Shown: one piece after another, positions 1 through 11,233 of the stretch
How positions within the stretch are numbered: the stretch's first letter is position 1
Layout: every line of letters starts with the position of its first letter
Assembly (NCBI RefSeq): GCF_032854445.1
Contig: NW_027018392.1
Coordinates: 1-31,752, forward strand
Direction of reading: 5' to 3'
DNA from: Liolophura sinensis
Taxonomy: Eukaryota; Mollusca; Polyplacophora; Chitonida; Chitonidae
Length of the DNA: 31,752 nt
Position numbers and translations under genes: made by a program
Notes under the pieces: generated by a model
What the model saw: only the letters and a program-made list of their open reading frames with translations
Databases searched by the model: none
Told to the model about the DNA's origin: nothing

Positions 1-260
1 AAAGATTTCAGGTCTTCTGGGCTACCGAAGGGCACATAACTTATAGTCAAAAGTTGAATATAGTAATGACCAGTCGCGATTGTACAGAGTACAGTGTAGC
101 CGATTTCAATTAACAAAAAGACCAGGCAAAAATGCAAAAGTGGAAAAATTGTTCCAGTGCTGCTGGTAAGAGGCTAATCCGACGTATTTTGTGACGAGAA
201 ATCGAATGGTGCAAACCGCGTTGCTCTCCGACCAATACTTTTGGCTGTAGCGACAATTGA
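1..260 (+). repeat. Partial monomer at left edge (unit 0)
   Basis: This is the 3' part of a monomer, starting inside the hairpin (AAAGATTTCAGG). Its tail variants (GCAAAAGTGG, TTTTGGCTGTAGCGAC) match the tail of monomer 6, which places it in the block repeated at 3294-4430. Confidence 0.95.
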
Positions 261-808
261 ATGATCATTGATGTCATAATCACGTGCCCAGCAACGGCTC
301 TTACTCCATGGAAACCAGGGAAATTTGCAATTTTTCAACAGCTGCCGATACCATGCTCAATTCCGCATCTTTTGGCACCTTATTCATGTGGGTCTGTGGT
401 CAGTTGTACTTTTTACAGCAGACTGTATCAAGTACCTTGTGTTTTTTATGTACAAATGGTGTGGTTTTTCTACACGTAGATAAAGACATTGAGATTGTCT
501 TGCACTTAGACGTAAGAAAATTGCTGGGTGAGTTAAATGGGCTTAGCCCAAAGACTTCAGGTCTTCTGGGCTACCGAAGGCACATAACATATAGTCAAAA
601 GTTGCATGTAGTATTGACCAGTCGCGATGGTACATAGTACAGTGTAACCGTTTTCAATTAACAAAAAGACCAGGCAAAAATGCAAAATTGGAAAAATTGT
701 TCCAGTGCTGCTGGTAAGAGGCTAATCCGACGTATTTTGTGACGAGAAATCGAATGGTGCAAACCGCGTTGCTCTCCGACCAATACTTGTGCCTGGAGTG
801 ACAATTGA
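261..808 (+). repeat. Monomer 1, class P (548 bp)
   Basis: Twin of monomer 7, 3293 bp away: both have ACCATGCTC, GTTGCATGTAGTATTGACC and GTAACCGTTTTC. Differs by GACGTAAGAAAATTG and one lost G in CCGAAGGCAC. Confidence 0.93.
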
Positions 809-1356
809 ATGATCATTTATGTCATAATCACGTGCACAGCAACGGCTCTTACTCCATGGAAACCAGGAAATTTGCAATTTTTCAACAGCTGCCGATACCA
901 GGCTCAATTCCGCATCTTTTGGCACCTTATTCATGTGGGTCAGTGGTCAGTTGTACTTTTTACAGCAGACTGTATCAAGTACCTTGTGTTTTTCACGTAC
1001 AAATGGTGTGGTTTTTCTACACGTAGATAAAGACATTGAGATTGTCTTGCACTTAGAAGTAAGGCAATTGCTGGGTGAGTTAAATGGGCTTGGCCCAAAG
1101 TTTTCAGGTCTTCTGGGCTACCGAAGGGCACATAACTTATAGTAAAAAGTTGAATATAGTAATGACCAGTCGCGATTGTACAGAGTACAGTGTAGCCGAT
1201 TTCAATTAACAAAAAGACCAGGCAAAAATGCAAAATTAGAAAAATTGTTCCAGTGCTGCTGGTAAGAGGCTAATCCGACGTATTTTGTGACGAGAAATCG
1301 AATGGTGCAAACCGCGTTGCTCTCCGACCAAAACTTTTGGCTGTAGTGACAATTGA
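809..1356 (+). repeat. Monomer 2, class P, mosaic (548 bp)
   Basis: The left part matches monomer 8 (GGGTCAGTGG, CTTGGCC then AAAGTTTTCAGG). The tail instead matches monomer 12 (AGTAAAAAGTTG, AATTAGAAAAATTG). The switch lies between about 1110 and 1144. It has lost one G in CCAGGAAATT. Confidence 0.92.
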
Positions 1357-1904
1357 ATGATCATTTATGTCATAATCACGTGCCCAGCAACGGCTCTTAC
1401 TCCATGGAAACCAGGGATATTTGGAATTTTCTAACAGCTGCCGATGCCTGGCCCAATTCCGCATCTTTTGGCACCTTATAAATGTGGGTCAGTGTTTAGT
1501 TGTACTTTTTACAGCAGACTGTATCAAGTACCTTGTGTTTTTTATGTACAAATGGCTGGTTTTTCTACACGTAGATAAAGACATTGAGATTGTCTTGGAC
1601 TTAGACGTAAGAAAATTGCTGGGTGAGTTAAATGGGCTTAGCCCAAAGATTTGACGTCTTCTGGGCTACCGAAGGGCACATAACATATAGTCAAAAGTTA
1701 CATATAGTAATGACCAGTCGCGATTGTACAGAGTACAGTGTAGACGATTTCAATTAACAAAAAGACCAGGCAAAAATGCAAAAGTGGAAAAATTGTTCCA
1801 GTGCTGCTGGTAAGAGGCTAATCCGACGTATTTTGTGACGAGAAATCGAATGGTGCAAACCGCGTTGCTCTCCTACCAATACTTGTGCCTGTAGTGACAA
1901 TTGA
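1357..1904 (+). repeat. Monomer 3, class Q, mosaic (548 bp)
   Basis: The first part matches monomer 13 (TTTGGAATTTTCTAAC). The second part matches monomer 14 (AATGGCTGG, TTGGACTTAGACG, TGTAGACGATTTC, CTCCTACCAATACTTGTGCC). The join lies between about 1437 and 1552. Confidence 0.92.
1683..1708 (+). repeat. Paired ACATATAGT direct repeat (monomer 3)
   Basis: Two ACATATAGT words separated by 8 bp (CAAAAGTT), a 17-bp period. Perfect in monomers 3, 14 and 26; in the standard unit it degenerates to TTATAGT and AATATAGT. It may be a trace of an older short repeat. Confidence 0.6.
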
Positions 1905-2454
1905 ATGATCATTTATATCATAATCACGTGCACAGCAACGGCTCTTACTCCATGGAAACCAGGGAAATTTGCAATTTTTCAACAGCTGCCGATACCAGGC
2001 TCAATTCCGCATCTTTTGGCACCTTATTCATGTGGGTCTGTGGTCAGTTGTACTTTTTACAGCAGACTGTATCAAGTACCTTGTGTTTTTCACGTACAAA
2101 TGGTGTGGTTTTTCTACACGTAGATAAAGACATTGAGATTGTCTTGCACTTAGAAGTAAGGCAATTGCTGGGTGAGTTAAATGGGCTTAGCCCAAAGATT
2201 TCAGGTCTTCTGGGCTACCGAAGGGCACATAACTTATAGTCAAAAGTTGAATATAGTAATGACCAGTCGCGATTGTACAGAGTACAGTGTAGCCGATTTC
2301 AATTAACAAAAAGACCAGGCAAAAATTCAAAAGTGGAAAAACTGTTCCAGTGCTGCTGGTAAGAGGCTAATTCGACGTATTTTGTGACGAGAAATCGAAT
2401 GGTGCAAACCGGCGTTGCTCTCCGACCAATACTTTTGGCTGTAGTGACAATTGA
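1905..2454 (+). repeat. Monomer 4, class P (550 bp)
   Basis: Counterpart of monomer 15, 6039 bp away; the shared block begins in the preceding unit. Private changes are TTATATCATAATC and an extra G in ACCGGCGTTGC. The 112-codon open frame is unbroken here. Confidence 0.92.
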
Positions 2455-3004
2455 ATGATCATTTATGTCATAATCACGTGCCCAGCAACGGCTCTTACTC
2501 CATGGAAACCAGGGAAATTTGCAATTTTTCAACAGCTGCCGATACCTGGCTCAATTTAGCATCTTTTGGCACCTTATTCATGTGGGTTTGTGGTCAGTTG
2601 TACTTTTTACAGCAGACTGTATCAAGTACCTTGTGTTTTTTTATGTACAAATGGTCTGGTTTTTCTACACGTAGATAAAGACACTGAGATTGTCTTCGAC
2701 TTAGAAGTAAGACAATTGCTGGGTGAGTTAAATGGGCTTAGCCCAAAGATTTCAGGTCTTCTGGGCTACCGAAGGGCACATAACTTATAGTCAAAATTTG
2801 AATATAGTAATGACCAGTCGCGATTGTACAGAGTACAGTGTAGCCGATTTCAATTAACAAAAAGACCAGGCCAAAATGTAAAAGTGGAAAACCTGTTCCA
2901 GTGCTGCTGGTAAGAGGCTAATCCGACGTATTTTGTGACGAGAAATCGAATGGTGCAAACCGCGTTGCTCTCCGACCAATACTTTTGGCTGTAGCGACAA
3001 ATGA
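2455..3004 (+). repeat. Monomer 5, class P (550 bp)
   Basis: Shares the rare CAATTTAGCATC and CTTCGACTTAG with monomer 11, 3292 bp away. Has an extra T before the class site's downstream TATGTAC and CCAGGCCAAAATG. Confidence 0.92.
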
Positions 3005-3553
3005 ATAATCATTGATGTCATAATCACGTGCCCAGCAACGGCTCTTACTCCATGGAAACCAGGGAAATTTGCAATTTTGCAACAGCTGCCGATGCCTGGC
3101 TCAATTCCGCATCTTTTGGCACCTTATAAATGTGGGTCAGTGTTCAGTTGTACTTTTTACAGCAGACTGTATCAAGTACCTTGTGTTTTTCACGTACAAA
3201 TGGTGTGGTTTTTCTACACGTAGATAAAGACATTGAGATTGTCTTCGACTTAGAAGTAAGGCAAATGCTGGGTGAGTTAAATGGGCTTAGCCAAAAGATT
3301 TCAGGTCTTCTGGGCTACCGAAGGGCACATAACTTATAGTCAAAAGTTGAATATAGTAATGACCAGTCGCGATTGTACAGAGTACAGTGTAGCCGATTTC
3401 AATTAACAAAAAGACCAGGCAAAAATGCAAAAGTGGAAAAATTGTTCCAGTGCTGCTGGTAAGAGGCTAATCCGACGTATTTTGTGACGAGAAATCGAAT
3501 GGTGCAAACCGCGTTGCTCTCCGACCAATACTTTTGGCTGTAGCGACAATTGA
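3005..3553 (+). repeat. Monomer 6, class Q (549 bp)
   Basis: Class Q with the TTCAG ending. The anchor palindrome is altered to AATAATCATT and the hairpin arm to AGCCAAAAG. Its tail is the copy of the fragment at 1-260. Confidence 0.92.
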
Positions 3554-4430
3554 ATGATCATTGATGTCATAATCACGTGCCCAGCAACGGCTCTTACTCC
3601 ATGGAAACCAGGGAAATTTGCAATTTTTCAACAGCTGCCGATACCATGCTCAATTCCGCATCTTTTGGCACCTTATTCATGTGGGTCTGTGGTCAGTTGT
3701 ACTTTTACAGCAGACTGTATCAAGTACCTTGTGTTTTTTATGTACAAATGGTCTGGTTTTTCTACACGTAGATAAAGACATTGAGATTGTCTTGCACTTA
3801 GAAGTAAGGCAATTGCTGGGTGAGTTAAATGGGCTTAGCCCAAAGACTTCAGGTCTTCTGGGCTACCGAAGGGCACATAACATATAGTCAAAAGTTGCAT
3901 GTAGTATTGACCAGTCGCGATGGTACATAGTACAGTGTAACCGTTTTCAATTAACAAAAAGACCAGGCAAAAATGCAAAATTGGAAAAATTGTTCCAGTG
4001 CTGCTGGTAAGAGGCTAATCCGACGTATTTTGTGACGAGAAATCGAATGGTGCAAACCGCGTTGCTCTCCGACCAATACTTGTGCCTGGAGTGACAATTG
4101 AATGATCATTTATGTCATAATCACGTGCACAGCAACGGCTCTTACTCCATGGAAACCAGGGAAATTTGCAATTTTTCAACAGCTGCCGATACCAGGCTCA
4201 ATTCGCATCTTTTGGCACCTTATTCATGTGGGTCAGTGGTCAGTTGTACTTTTTACAGCAGACTGTATCAAGTACCTTGTGTTTTTCACGTACAAATGGT
4301 GTGGTTTTTCTACACGTAGATAAAGACATTGAGATTGTCTTGCACTTAGAAGTAAGGCAATTGCTGGGTGAGTTAAATGGGCTTGGCCAAAGTTTTCAGG
4401 TCTTCTGGGCTACCGAAGGGCACATAACTT
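3294..4430 (+). repeat. Six-unit repeat, copy 2 (pair 1-1135)
   Basis: Second copy of the block. It has gained its own single-base losses in monomer 8. Beyond about 4430 the sequence follows the tail of monomer 4 instead. Confidence 0.85.
3554..4101 (+). repeat. Monomer 7, class P (548 bp)
   Basis: Twin of monomer 1 with the same rare GCATGTAGTATTGACC variant. It has lost one T in GTACTTTTACAG, which breaks the long open frame. Confidence 0.93.
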
Positions 4431-4646
4431 ATAGACAAAAGTTGAATATAGTAATGACCAGTCGCGATTGTACAGAGTACAGTGTAGCGATTTCAATTAA
4501 CAAAAAGACCAGGCAAAAATTCAAACTGGAAAAACTGTTCCAGTGCTGCTCGTAAGAGGCTAATTCGACGTATTTTGTGACGAGAAATCGAATGGTGCTA
4601 ACCGCGTTGCTCTCCGACCAATACTTTTGGCTGTAGTGACAATTGA
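4102..4646 (+). repeat. Monomer 8, class P (545 bp)
   Basis: Counterpart of monomer 2 for its first two thirds. Several private single-base losses (AATTCGCATC, TTGGCCAAAG, GTAGCGATTTC, TCAAACTGG) make it 4 bp short. GCTCGTAAGAGG replaces GCTGGTAAGAGG. Confidence 0.92.
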
Positions 4647-5196
4647 ATGATCATTTATGTCATAATCACGTGCACAGCAACGGTTCTTACTCCATGGAAA
4701 ACCAGGGAAATTTGCAATTTTTCAACAGCTGCCGATACCTGGCTCAATTCCGCATCTTTTGGCACCTTATTCATGTGGGTCTGTGGTCAGTTGTACTTTT
4801 TACAGCAGACTGTATCAAGTACCTTGTGTTTTTTATGTACAAATGGTCTGGTTTTTCTACACGTAGATAAAGACATTGAGATTGTCTTGCACTTAGAAGT
4901 AAGGCAATTGCTGGGTGAGTTAAATGGGCTTAGCCCAAAGATTTCAGGTCTTCTGGGCTACCGATGGGCACATAACATATAGTCAAATGTTGAATATAGT
5001 AATGACCAGTCGCGATTGTACAGAGTACAGTGTAGCCGATTTCAATTAACAAAAAGACCAGGTAAAAATGCAAAAGTGCGAAAACTGTTCCAGTGCTGCT
5101 GGTAAGAGGCTAATCCGACGTATTTTGTGACGAGAAATCGAATGGTGCAAACCGCGTTGCTCTCCGACCAATACTTTTGGCTGTAGGGACAATTGA
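4647..5196 (+). repeat. Monomer 9, class P (550 bp)
   Basis: Extra A in GGAAAACCAGGG. Shares CCGATGGGCAC and TCAAATGTTG with the very next unit, suggesting conversion between neighbours. Confidence 0.92.
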
Positions 5197-5746
5197 ATGA
5201 TCATTTATGTCATAAATCACGTGCACAGCAACGGCTCTTACTCCATGGAAACCAGGGATATTTGGAATTTTTTAACAGCTGCCGATGCCTGGCCCAATTC
5301 CGCATCTTTTGGCACCTTATAAATGTTGGTCAGTGTTCAGATGTACTTTTTACAGCAGACTGTATCAAGTACCTTGTGTTTTTTATGTACAAATGGTCTG
5401 GTTTTTCTACACGTAGATAAAGACATTGAGATTGTCTTGCACTTAGAAGTAAGGCAATTGCTGGGTGAGTTAAATGGGCTTAGCCCAAAGATTTCAGGTC
5501 TTCTGGGCTACCGATGGGCACATAACATATAGTCAAATGTTGAATATAGTAATGACCAGTCGCGATTGTACAGAGTACAGTGTAGCCGATTTCAATTAAC
5601 AAAAAGACCAGGCAAAAATGCAAAAGTGGAAAAACTCTTCCAGTGCTGCTGGTAAGTGGCTAATCCGACGTATTTTGTGACGAGAAATCGAATGGTGCAA
5701 ACCGCGTTGCTCTCCGACCAATACTTTTGGCTGTAGCGACAGTTGA
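5197..5746 (+). repeat. Monomer 10, class Q (550 bp)
   Basis: Carries AATGTTGGTCAGTGTTCAGA, found only in monomers 10, 13 and 18. Extra A in CATAAATCACG. The tail has GGTAAGTGG. Confidence 0.92.
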
Positions 5747-6295
5747 ATGATCATTTATGTCATAATCACGTGCCCAGCAACGGCTCTTACTCCATGGAAA
5801 CCAGGGAAATTTGCAATTTTTCAACAGCTGCCGATACCTGGATCAATTTAGCATCTTTTGGCACCTTATTCATGTGGGTCTGTGGTCAGTTGTACTTTTT
5901 ACAGCAGACTGTATCAAGTACCTTGTGTTTTTTATGTACAAATGGTCTGGTTTTTCTACACGTAGATAAAGACATTGAGATTGTCTTCGACTTAGAAGTA
6001 AGACAATTGCTGGGTGAGTTAAATGGGCTTAGCCGAAAGATTTGACGTCTTCTGGGCTACCGAAGGGCACATAACTTATAGTCAAAAGTTGAATATAGTA
6101 ATGACCAGTCGCGATTGTACAGAGTACAGTGTAGCCAATTTCAATTAACAAAAAGACCAGGTAAAAATGCAAAAGTGGAAAACCTGTTCCAGTGCTGCTG
6201 GTAAGAGGCTAATCCGACGTATTTTGTGACGACAAATCGAATAGTGCAAACCGCGTTGCTCTCCGACCAATACTTTTGGCTGTAGTGACAATTCA
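5747..6295 (+). repeat. Monomer 11, class P (549 bp)
   Basis: Left part like monomer 5 (CAATTTAGCATC, CTTCGACTTAG). The hairpin loop switches to GACG with the arm AGCCGAAAG. The tail has GACGACAAATCGAATAG. Confidence 0.92.
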
Positions 6296-6845
6296 ATGAT
6301 CATTTATGTCATAATCACGTGCGTAGCAACGGCTCTTACTCCATGGAAACCAGGGAAATTTGCAATTTTGCACCAGCTGCCGATGCCTGGCCCAACTCCG
6401 CATCTTTTGGCACCTTATTGAAGTGGGTCAGTGTTCAGTTGTACTTTTTACAGCAGACTGTATCAAGTACCTTGTGTTTTTTATGTACAAACGGTGTGGT
6501 TTTTCTACACGTAGATAAAGACATTGAGATTGTCTTGCACTTAGAAGTAAGACAATTGCTGCGTGAGTTTAAATGGGCTTAGCCCAAAGATTTTAGGTCT
6601 TCTGGGCTACCGAAGGGCACATAACTTATAGTAAAAAGTTGAATATAGTAATGACCAGTCGCGATTGTACAGAGTACAGTGTAGCCGATTTCAATTAACA
6701 AAAAGACCAGGCAAAAATGCAAATTAGAAAAATTGTTTCCAGTGCTGCTGGTAAGAGGCTAATCCGACGTATTTTGTGACGAGAATTCGAATGGTGCAAA
6801 CCGCGTTGCTCTCCGACCAATACTTTTGGCTGTAGTGACAATTGA
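6296..6845 (+). repeat. Monomer 12, class R-like (550 bp)
   Basis: Class site TTGAAGTGGGTCAG. Has GTGCGTAGCAACGG, shared only with monomer 46, 18.6 kb away. An extra T in GAGTTTAAATGG and GATTTTAGG are private. Confidence 0.92.
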
Positions 6846-7395
6846 ATGATCATTTATGTCATAATCACGTGCACAGCAACGGCTCTTACTCCATGGAAAC
6901 CAGGAATATTTGGAATTTTCTAACAGCTGCCGATGCCTGGCCCAATTCCGCATCTTTTGGCACCTTATAAATGTTGGTCAGTGTTCAGATGTACTTTTTA
7001 CAGCAGACTGTATCAAGTACCTTGTGTTTTTTATGTACAAATGGTCTGGTTTTTCCACACGTAGATAAAGACATTGAGATTGTCTTGCACTTAGAAGTAA
7101 GGCAATTGCTGTGTGAGTTAAATGGGCTTAGCCCAAAGATTTCAGGTCTTCTGGGCTACCGAAGGGCACATAACATATAGTCAAATGCTGAATATAGTAA
7201 TGACCAGTCGGGATTGTACAGAGTACAGTGTAGCCGATTTCAATTAACAAAAAGACCAGGCAAAAATGAAAAAGTGGAAAAACTTTTCCAGTGCTGCTGG
7301 TAAGAGGCTAATCCGACGTATTTTGTGACGAGAAATCGAATGGTGCAAAACCGCGTTGCTCTCCGACCAATACTTTTGGCTGTAGCGACAATTGA
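6846..7395 (+). repeat. Monomer 13, class Q (550 bp)
   Basis: Source-like partner of the left part of monomer 3 (TTTGGAATTTTCTAAC) and member of the GTTGGTCAG group (10, 13, 18). Private: TTTTCCACACG, CTGTGTGAG, GTCGGGATTG, an extra A in GCAAAACCGCG. Confidence 0.92.
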
Positions 7396-7943
7396 ATGAT
7401 CATTGATGTCATAATCACGTGCCCAGCAACGGCTCTTACTCCATGGAAACCAGGGATATTTGCAATTTTTTAACAGCTGCCGATGCCTGGCCCAATTCCG
7501 CATCTTTTGGCACCTTATAAATGTGGGTCAGTGTTTAGTTGTACTTTTTACAGCAGACTGTATCAAGTACCTTGTGTTTTTTATGTACAAATGGCTGGTT
7601 TTTCTACACGTAGATAAAGACATTGAGATTGTCTTGGACTTAGACGTAAGACAATTGCTGGGTGAGTTAAATGGGCTTAGCCCAAAGATTTGACGTCTTC
7701 TGGGCTACCGAAGGGCACATAACATATAGTCAAAAGTTACATATAGTAATGACCAGTCGCGATTGTACAGAGTACAGTGTAGACGATTTCAATTAACAAA
7801 AAGACCAGGCAAAAATGCAAAAGTGGAAAAATTGTTCCAGTGCTGCTGGTAAGAGGCTAATCCGACGTATTTTGTGACGAGAAATCGAATGGTGCAAACC
7901 GCGTTGCTCTCCTACCAATACTTGTGCCTGTAGTGACAATTGA
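7396..7943 (+). repeat. Monomer 14, class Q (548 bp)
   Basis: Partner of the right part of monomer 3, offset 6039 bp (AATGGCTGG, TGTAGACGATTTC, CTCCTACCAATAC). Contains the paired ACATATAGT repeat. Confidence 0.92.
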
Positions 7944-8492
7944 ATGATCATTGATGTCATAATCACGTGCACAGCAACGGCTCTTACTCCATGGAAACCA
8001 GGGAAATTTGCAATTTTTCAACAGCTGCCGATACCAGGCTCAATTCCGCATCTTTTGGCACCTTATTCATGTGGGTCTGTGGTCAGTTGTACTTTTTACA
8101 GCAGACTGTATCAAGTACCTTGTGTTTTTCACGTACAAATGGTGTGGTTTTTCTACACGTAGATAAAGACATTGAGATTGTCTTGCACTTAGAAGTAAGG
8201 CAATTGCTGGGTGAGTTAAATGGGCCTAGCCCAAAGATTTGACGTCTTCTGGGCTACCGAAGGGCACATAACTTATAGTCAAAAGTTGAATATAGTAATG
8301 ACCAGTCGCGATTGTACAGAGTACAGTGTAGCCGATTTCAATTAACAAAAAGACCAGGCAAAAATTCAAAAGTGGAAAAACTGTTCCAGTGCTGCTGGTA
8401 AGAGGTTAATTCGACGTATTTTGTGACGAGAAATCGAATGGTGCAAACCGCGTTGCTCTCCAACCAATACTTTTGGCTGTAGTGACAATTGA
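7944..8492 (+). repeat. Monomer 15, class P (549 bp)
   Basis: Partner of monomer 4. Differs in GGGCCTAGCCC and a GACG loop; the tail has CTCCAACCAATAC. Confidence 0.92.
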
Positions 8493-9041
8493 ATGATCAT
8501 TTATGTCATAATCACGTGCCCAGCAACGGCTCTTACTCCATGGAAACCAGAGAAATTTGCAATTTTGCAACAGCTGCCGATACCAGGGTCAATTCCGCAT
8601 CTTTTGGCACCTTATTCATGTGGGTCTGTGGTCAGTTGTACTTTTTACAGCAGACTGTATCAAATACCTTGTGTTTTTCACGTACAAATGGTGTGGTTTT
8701 TCTACACGTAGATAAAGACATTGAGATTGTCTTGCACTTAGAAATAAGGCAATTGCTGGGTGAGTTAAATGGGCTTAGCAAAAAGATTTCAGGTCTTCTG
8801 GGCTACCGAAGGGCACATAACTTATAGTCAAAAGTTGAATATAGTAATGACCAGTCGCGATTGTACAGAGTACAGTGTAGCCGATTTCAATTAACAAAAA
8901 GACCAGGCAAAAATTCAAAAGTGGAAAAACTGTTCCAGTGCTGCTGGTAAGAGGCTAATTCGACGTATTTTGTGACGAGAAATCGAATGGTGCAAACCGC
9001 GTTGCTCTCCGACCAATACTTTTGGCTGTAGCGACAATTGA
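8493..9041 (+). repeat. Monomer 16, class P (549 bp)
   Basis: Private CCAGAGAAATTTGC, CCAGGGTCAATT and ATCAAATACC. The hairpin arm is weakened to AGCAAAAAG, shared with monomer 21. The 112-codon frame is open. Confidence 0.92.
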
Positions 9042-9590
9042 ATGATCATTGATGTCATAATCACGTGCCCAGCAACGGCCCTTACTCCATGGAAACCAGG
9101 GAAATTTGCAATTTTGCAACAGCTGCCGATGCCTGGCTTAATTCCGCATCTTTTGGCACCTTACTGAAGTGGGTCAGTGTTCAGTTGTACTTTTTACAGC
9201 AGACTGTATCAAGTACCTTGTGTTTTTCACGTACAAACGGTGTGGTTTTTCTCCAAGTAGATAAAGACATTGAGATTGTCTTGCACTTAGAAGTAAGACA
9301 ATTGCTGGGTGAGTTAAATGGGCTTAGCCCAAAGATTTCAGGTCTTCTGGGCTACCGAAGGGCACATAACTTATAGTCAAAAGTTGAATATAGTAATGAG
9401 CAGTCGCGATTGTACATAGTACAGTGTAGCCGATTTCAATTAACAAAAAGACCAGGCAAAAATGCAAAATTAGAAAAATTATTTCAGTGCTGCTGGTAAG
9501 AGGCTAATCCGACGTATTTTGTGACGAGAAATCGAATGGTGCAAACCGCGTTGCTCTCCGACCTATACTTTTGGCTGTAGCGACAAATGA
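9042..9590 (+). repeat. Monomer 17, class R (549 bp)
   Basis: First clean class R copy (ACTGAAGTGGGTCAG). Private CGGCCCTTACTCC, TTCTCCAAGTAG, AATGAGCAGTCG and AATTATTTCAG. Confidence 0.92.
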
Positions 9591-10140
9591 ATGATCATTG
9601 ATGTCATAATCACGTGCCCAGCAACGGCTCTTACTCCATGGAAACCAGGGAAATTTGCAATTTTTTAACAGCTGCCGATGCCTGGCCCAATTCCGCATCT
9701 TTTGGCACCTATAAATGTTGGTCAGTGTTCAGATGTACTTTTTACAGCAGACTGTATCAAGTACCTTGTGTTTTTTATGTACAAATGGTCTGGTTTTTCT
9801 ACACGTAGATAAAGACATTGAGATTGTCCTTGCACTTAGAAGTAAGGCAATTGCTGGGTGAGGTAAATGGGCTTAGCCCAAAGATTTCAGGTCTTCTGGG
9901 CTACCGAAGGGCACATAACATATAGTCAAATGCTGAATATAGTAATGACCAGTCGCGATTGTACAGAGTACAGTGTAGCCGATTTCAATTAACAAAAAGA
10001 CCAGGCAAAAATGCAAAAGTGGAAAAAACTGTTCCAGTGCTTGCTGGAAAGAGGCTAATCCGACGTATTTTGTGACGAGAATTCGAATGGTGCAAACCGC
10101 GTTGCTCTCCGACCAATACTTTGGCTGTAGCGACAATTGA
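9591..10140 (+). repeat. Monomer 18, class Q (550 bp)
   Basis: Third member of the GTTGGTCAG group. Private indels: GCACCTATAAATG, GTCCTTGCAC and GTGCTTGCTGGAAAGAGG; the last destroys the GGTAAG motif. Confidence 0.92.
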
Positions 10141-10684
10141 ATGATCATTGATGTCATAATCACGTGCCCAGCAACGGCTTTTACTCCATGGAAACCAGGG
10201 ATAGTTGCAATTTTTAACAGCTGCCGATGCCTGCCCTAATTACGCATCTTTTGGCACCTTATAAATGTGGGTCAGTGTTTAGTTGTACTTTTTACAGCAG
10301 ACTGTATCAAGTACCTTGTGTTTTTCATGTACAAATGGTGTGGTTTTTCTACACGTAGATAAAGACTTGAGATTGTCTTGCACTTAGAAGTAAGGCAATT
10401 GCTGGGTGAGTTAAATGGGCTTAGCCAAAAGATTTGACGTCTTCTGGGCTACCGAAGGGCACATAACATATAGTCAAAAGTTGAATATAGTAATGACCAG
10501 TCGCGATGGACATAGTACAGTGTAGCCGATTTCAATTAACAAAAAGACCAGCAAAAATGCAAAATTGGAAAAATTGTTCAGTGCTGCTGGTAAGAGGCTA
10601 ATCCGACGTATTTTGTGACGCGAAATCGAATGGTGCAAACCGCGTTGCTCTCCGACCAATACTTTTGCCTGTAGTGACAATTGA
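10141..10684 (+). repeat. Monomer 19, class Q (544 bp)
   Basis: Twin of monomer 29, ten units away: both have GGGATAGTTGCAATTTTTAAC, CCTGCCCTAATTACGC and GACGCGAAATCG. Several private single-base losses make this copy 5 bp short. Confidence 0.93.
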
Positions 10685-11233
10685 ATGATCATTTATGTCA
10701 TAATCACGTGCCCAGCAACGGCTCTTACTCCATGGAAACCAGGGATATTTGCAATTTTTCAACAGCTGCCGATACCTGGCTGAATTCCGCATCTTTTGGC
10801 ACTTTATAAATGTGGGTCCTGTGGTCAGTTGTACTTTTTACAGCAGACTGTATCAAGTACCTTGTGTTTTTCACGTACAAATGGTGTGGTTTTTCTACAC
10901 GTAGATAAAGACATTGAGATTGTCTTGCACTTAGAAGTAAGGCAATTGCTGGGTGAGTTAAATGGCTTGGCCCAAAGATTTTCAGGTCTTCTGAGCTACC
11001 GAAGGGCACATAACTTATAGTCAAAAGTTGAATATAGTAATGACCAGTCGCGATTGTACAGAGTACATTGTAGCCGATTTCAAATAACAAAAGACCAGGG
11101 AAAAATGCAAAAGTGGAAAAACTGTTCCACTGCTACTGATAAGAGGCTAATTCGACGTATTTTGTGACGAGAAATCGAATGGTGCAAACCGCGTTGCTCT
11201 CCGACCAATACTTTTGCCTGTAGTGACAATTGA
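10685..11233 (+). repeat. Monomer 20, Q/P hybrid (549 bp)
   Basis: CACTTTATAAATGTGGGTC followed by CTGTGGTCAG joins a class Q start to a class P end. Twin of monomer 30, with shared CTGAGCTACCG, GTACATTGTAG, CAAATAAC and CTACTGATAAGAGG. Confidence 0.93.

Larger units (their letters stand above)
1..1135 (+). repeat. Six-unit repeat, copy 1 (pair 3294-4430)
   Basis: Units 0-2 recur as units 6-8 at an offset of 3293 bp, with several rare variants in the same order (ACCATGCTC, GCATGTAGTATTGACC, TTGTGCCTGGAGTG, AAAGTTTTCAGG). The match ends inside monomer 2 near 1110-1144. Confidence 0.85.

Noticed and set aside
261-479. 72-codon frame starting at the ATG of the anchor palindrome, present in many units
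   Set aside because: Overlaps the 112-codon frame in another register, ends at the same place only because units are copies, and shows no codon-level conservation.
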